Part shown: positions 6,340 to 7,623 of the stretch, piece by piece
Layout of the letters: each line of letters begins with the position of its first letter
How positions within the stretch are numbered: position 1 is the stretch's first letter
Origin: 62-47 sp039808365
GTDB lineage: Bacteria > Pseudomonadota > Alphaproteobacteria > Rhizobiales > Xanthobacteraceae
Length of the DNA: 7,623 nt
Assembly: GCA_039808365.1 (NCBI GenBank)
Contig: JBDHSX010000174.1
Span: 1 to 7,623 of the forward strand
Reading direction: 5' to 3'
Translations under genes and position numbers: made by a program
The notes under the pieces: model-generated
Seen by the model: only the letters and a program-made list of their open reading frames with translations
The model's database searches: none
Told to the model about the DNA's origin: nothing

Positions 6340-6701
6340 CCGATGAACCGGCGGACGGTTTCCATGAACTTGCCCACCGAGATCGGCTTCGACAAATAAG
6401 CCTCGCAGCCGCCCTCGCGGATGCGCTCCTCGTCGCCCTTCATCGCGAAGGCGGTGACGGCGACCACCGGGATCGCCCGCAATTCCGGATCGTCCTTGAT
6501 CCAGCGCGTCACTTCGAGACCGGAGACCTGCGGAAGCTGGATATCCATCAGAATCAGATCCGGACGGAGTTTCCGCACCAGATTGATCGCCTCATAGCCG
6601 TTGCCGGTCCCCGAGGTCTGATAACCATGGGCCTCCAGCAAATCGCGAAAGAGCTTCATGTTCAGCTCGTTGTCCTCGACAATCAGGACGGTTTTAGCCA
6701 T
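6336..6701 (-). CDS. divK: Single-domain response regulator DivK
   Basis: This 121-residue stand-alone receiver corresponds to the Caulobacter cell-fate regulator DivK. There, phosphorylated DivK acts on the kinases DivJ/PleC and on DivL-CckA to lower CtrA activity. The N-terminus MAKTVLIVEDNELNMKLF and the stretch AVTAFAMKGDEERIREGGCE (81-100) are nearly diagnostic. Acidic pocket E9/D10, phospho-acceptor D53 (LMDIQLP), T83 and K105 are intact; there is no output domain. I chose the ATG at 6699-6701 because AGGAGG (complement of 6708-6713) lies 6 nt upstream and the family begins here. An upstream in-frame ATG at 6761 would add 20 unrelated residues and place the Shine-Dalgarno inside the gene. 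The C-terminus (RRFIG) seems a few residues shorter than the Caulobacter protein as I remember it, and its stop lies in a repeat. pleD follows 133 bp downstream. Confidence 0.95.
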   Translation of the reverse strand: MAKTVLIVEDNELNMKLFRDLLEAHGYQTSGTGNGYEAINLVRKLRPDLILMDIQLPQVSGLEVTRWIKDDPELRAIPVVAVTAFAMKGDEERIREGGCEAYLSKPISVGKFMETVRRFIG

Positions 6702-6759
6702 CCCGCCCCTCCTATCCCGCAACGAAGCATCGCTCCGCCCCGAACTCCACCGGGAGCCC

Positions 6760-6788
6760 ATAATTTGCTAGAGGATGATCCCCGACAA
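6760..6788 (-). promoter_or_regulatory. Probable promoter of divK-pleD
   Basis: On the - strand TTGTCG (complement of 6783-6788) is followed after 17 nt by AATTAT (complement of 6760-6765), each matching 4 of 6 consensus bases. Transcription would start near 6753, about 50 nt before the divK ATG. A second, weaker pair on the same strand, TTGATC (6859-6864) and ACTTAT (6836-6841), has the same 17-nt spacing. No full CtrA box (TTAA-N7-TTAA) is visible. Confidence 0.45.
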
Positions 6789-6802
6789 TCGGGCCGCTCC
6801 CC

Positions 6803-6831
6803 TTGAGTCCGGCACCATCGGCGAAAATAGA
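6803..6831 (+). promoter_or_regulatory. Possible promoter of DUF3572-dinB
   Basis: TTGAGT (6803-6808) is followed after 17 nt by AATAGA (6826-6831), 32 bp before the DUF3572 ATG. The -10 is poor (3 of 6). The -35 contains GAGTC, a CcrM methylation site type (GANTC) of alphaproteobacteria. No alphaproteobacterial SOS box (GAAC-N7-GAAC or GTTC-N7-GTTC) is found between divK and DUF3572, so LexA control of dinB is not supported here. Confidence 0.3.
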
Positions 6832-6863
6832 GCCCATAAGTTACGGAAAGGCAAACACGATCA

Positions 6864-7163
6864 ATGACAAAGCGTGCCTCCAATCCCCGGCAAGCCGCTG
6901 AAATCGTGGCTATTCAAGGGCTTTCCTTCATTGCCGGCGAACCCGAGCGGCTGGGACTATTTTTGGCCGAGAGCGGATTGGGCCCGGAGACCTTGCGATC
7001 CGCCGCCGCCGACCCGCAATTTCTCGCCGCGGTGCTGGATTTCATCCTGCGCGACGACGCCATGGTGACGGCGTTCGCCCGGTCCGTCGAACTCGACCCC
7101 ACCCACGTCGCGGCCGCCCGCCAGGCGATCGGCGACCCGCAATGGGAGCGCGACAGCCCATGA
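6864..7163 (+). CDS. DUF3572 family protein of unknown function
   Basis: This 99-residue, mostly helical, acidic cytoplasmic protein matches the DUF3572 family as I know it. Typical stretches are AIQGLSFIAGEPERLGLFLAES (split here as residues 16-25 and 26-37), LGPETLRSAAADPQFLAAVL (39-58) and DFILRDD (59-65). No Cys, catalytic motif, signal peptide or membrane segment is seen, and no function is established. The ATG at 6864 is used because the conserved part begins only ~10 residues later. The AAAGG at 6847-6851 is 12 nt away, a long spacing, so initiation may be weak. Its TGA overlaps the dinB ATG (ATGA, 4 bp), which implies coupled translation with DNA polymerase IV. That link to translesion synthesis is context only. 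Confidence 0.85.
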   Translation: MTKRASNPRQAAEIVAIQGLSFIAGEPERLGLFLAESGLGPETLRSAAADPQFLAAVLDFILRDDAMVTAFARSVELDPTHVAAARQAIGDPQWERDSP

Positions 7164-7623
7164 GCGCCGGCGCGCCGGAAGCCGCCGCTCCGCGCTGCTT
7201 CTGCCGCGATTGCCTGCGCGATCTCGATTTCGCCGCCAGGCGCTGCGGCGGCTGCGGCTCGCCGCGCCTCGTTCGCCACCGCGCGCTGGCGCAACTCACC
7301 GTCGCCCACGTCGACTGCGACGCCTTCTACGCCACCATCGAGAAGCGCGACGATCCGGCGCTGGCCGACCGGCCGGTGATCGTCGGCGGCGGCAAGCGCG
7401 GCGTGGTGTCGGCGGCCTGCTACATCGCGCGGACCTTTGGGGTGCGCTCGGCGATGCCGATGTTCAAGGCGCTGGCGCTGTGCCCGCACGCCACCGTGAT
7501 TCGTCCCGACATGGCGAAATACGTCCGCGTCGGCCGCGAGGTGCGCCAGGCCATGCTGGCGCTGACGCCGCAGGTCGAACCGCTGTCGATCGACGAGGCG
7601 TTCCTCGATCTCGGCGGCACCAC
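7160..7623 (+). CDS. dinB: DNA polymerase IV (DinB, Y-family), N-terminal part, cut by window end
   Basis: These are the first 154 residues of an error-prone Y-family polymerase that copies past damaged template bases. Palm motifs are intact: HVDCDAFYA (50-58) with metal ligand D52, steric-gate position Y57, and SIDEAFLDL (143-151) with D145/E146. Fingers-region signatures are RPVIVGGGKRGVVSAACYIA (71-90) and ARTFGVRSAMP (90-100). Unlike E. coli DinB, which starts almost at the HVDMD motif, this one has ~45 extra N-terminal residues. They contain five Cys (C13, C15, C18, C29, C32), arranged like a small zinc ribbon. The ATG overlaps the DUF3572 stop by 4 bp, with GGGAG at 7144-7148 about 11 nt upstream. 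An alternative later start that drops the Cys cluster cannot be ruled out, but the frame stays open and conserved-looking from 7160. The C-terminal little-finger domain and beta-clamp motif lie outside the window. Confidence 0.95.
   Translation, partial: MSAGAPEAAAPRCFCRDCLRDLDFAARRCGGCGSPRLVRHRALAQLTVAHVDCDAFYATIEKRDDPALADRPVIVGGGKRGVVSAACYIARTFGVRSAMPMFKALALCPHATVIRPDMAKYVRVGREVRQAMLALTPQVEPLSIDEAFLDLGGT

Larger units (their letters stand above)
6754..6842. repeat. Direct 13-bp repeat in the divK / DUF3572 divergent region
   Basis: GAGCCCATAATTT (6754-6766) and GAGCCCATAAGTT (6830-6842) match at 12 of 13 positions, 76 bp apart. On the - strand both read as an (A/C)TTAT box followed by GGGCTC. 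The first lies over the likely -10 of divK; the second lies 21 bp before the DUF3572 start codon. They may be duplicated promoter elements or sites for one regulator. Confidence 0.55.

Noticed and set aside
6702..6761. Extended DivK start at 6761 (20 more residues)
   Set aside because: The added residues do not resemble the family, and the perfect AGGAGG lies just before the ATG at 6701.
6702..6863. CtrA box or LexA box in the divK-DUF3572 gap
   Set aside because: No TTAA-N7-TTAA and no GAAC-N7-GAAC / GTTC-N7-GTTC; the lone GAAC at about 6742 has no partner at the right spacing.
1..7623. CRISPR array, insertion sequence, toxin-antitoxin pair, phage or defence genes, tRNA
   Set aside because: No regularly spaced repeats, transposase motifs or terminal duplications around a gene, and no tRNA-like fold were seen; all coding space is taken by conserved chromosomal genes.

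Overview
The window reads as ordinary chromosomal DNA of a GC-rich alphaproteobacterium, most likely of the Bradyrhizobium / Rhodopseudomonas / Nitrobacter group (Nitrobacteraceae). The basis is the gene content and order (rnr, DUF983, NUDIX, rpmG; divK-pleD; DUF3572-dinB), the strong GC bias at third codon positions, and two intergenic palindromic repeats of a style I associate with that group. The placement is inference from the sequence and from memory; no search was run.

Left part, 1-2710, + strand: the 3' half of rnr (RNase R), a DUF983 zinc-ribbon membrane protein and a NUDT19-like NUDIX hydrolase form a tightly packed run (9-bp gap, then a 4-bp ATGA overlap). A terminator-like hairpin follows. 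Next comes rpmG (ribosomal protein L33, 55 aa, a short gene) with its own promoter at 2392-2419 and a GC-rich terminator at 2680-2710.

Middle, 2711-4818: a paired-hairpin repeat (2746-2830) lies downstream of rpmG. Beyond it, a HxlR-type regulator with an SCP2-like C-terminal domain (- strand) is divergent from an acyl-CoA-dehydrogenase-fold flavoprotein (+ strand). Their 107-bp shared upstream region carries three related TTGAAG-type half-sites, so the regulator probably controls the enzyme. The flavoprotein lacks the usual C-terminal catalytic Glu motif of acyl-CoA dehydrogenases and looks more like the DszC-type monooxygenase branch.

Right part, 4829-6701, - strand: divK lies upstream of pleD, the order known from Caulobacter, where DivK (single receiver) and PleD (REC-REC-GGDEF, makes c-di-GMP) control cell polarity and development. 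The 133-bp gap between them holds a repeat whose edge contributes divK's stop codon, and a hairpin that abuts the pleD Shine-Dalgarno. Divergent from divK are a DUF3572 gene and, overlapping it by 4 bp, dinB (DNA polymerase IV, cut by the window end) with a Cys-rich N-terminal extension.

I see no CRISPR array, transposase, phage gene, tRNA or rRNA, and no gene-free stretch longer than 300 bp. Most of the window is conserved housekeeping and cell-cycle DNA, and I found no convincing undescribed system. The points most worth a second look are small non-coding structures and two protein families of uncertain function.
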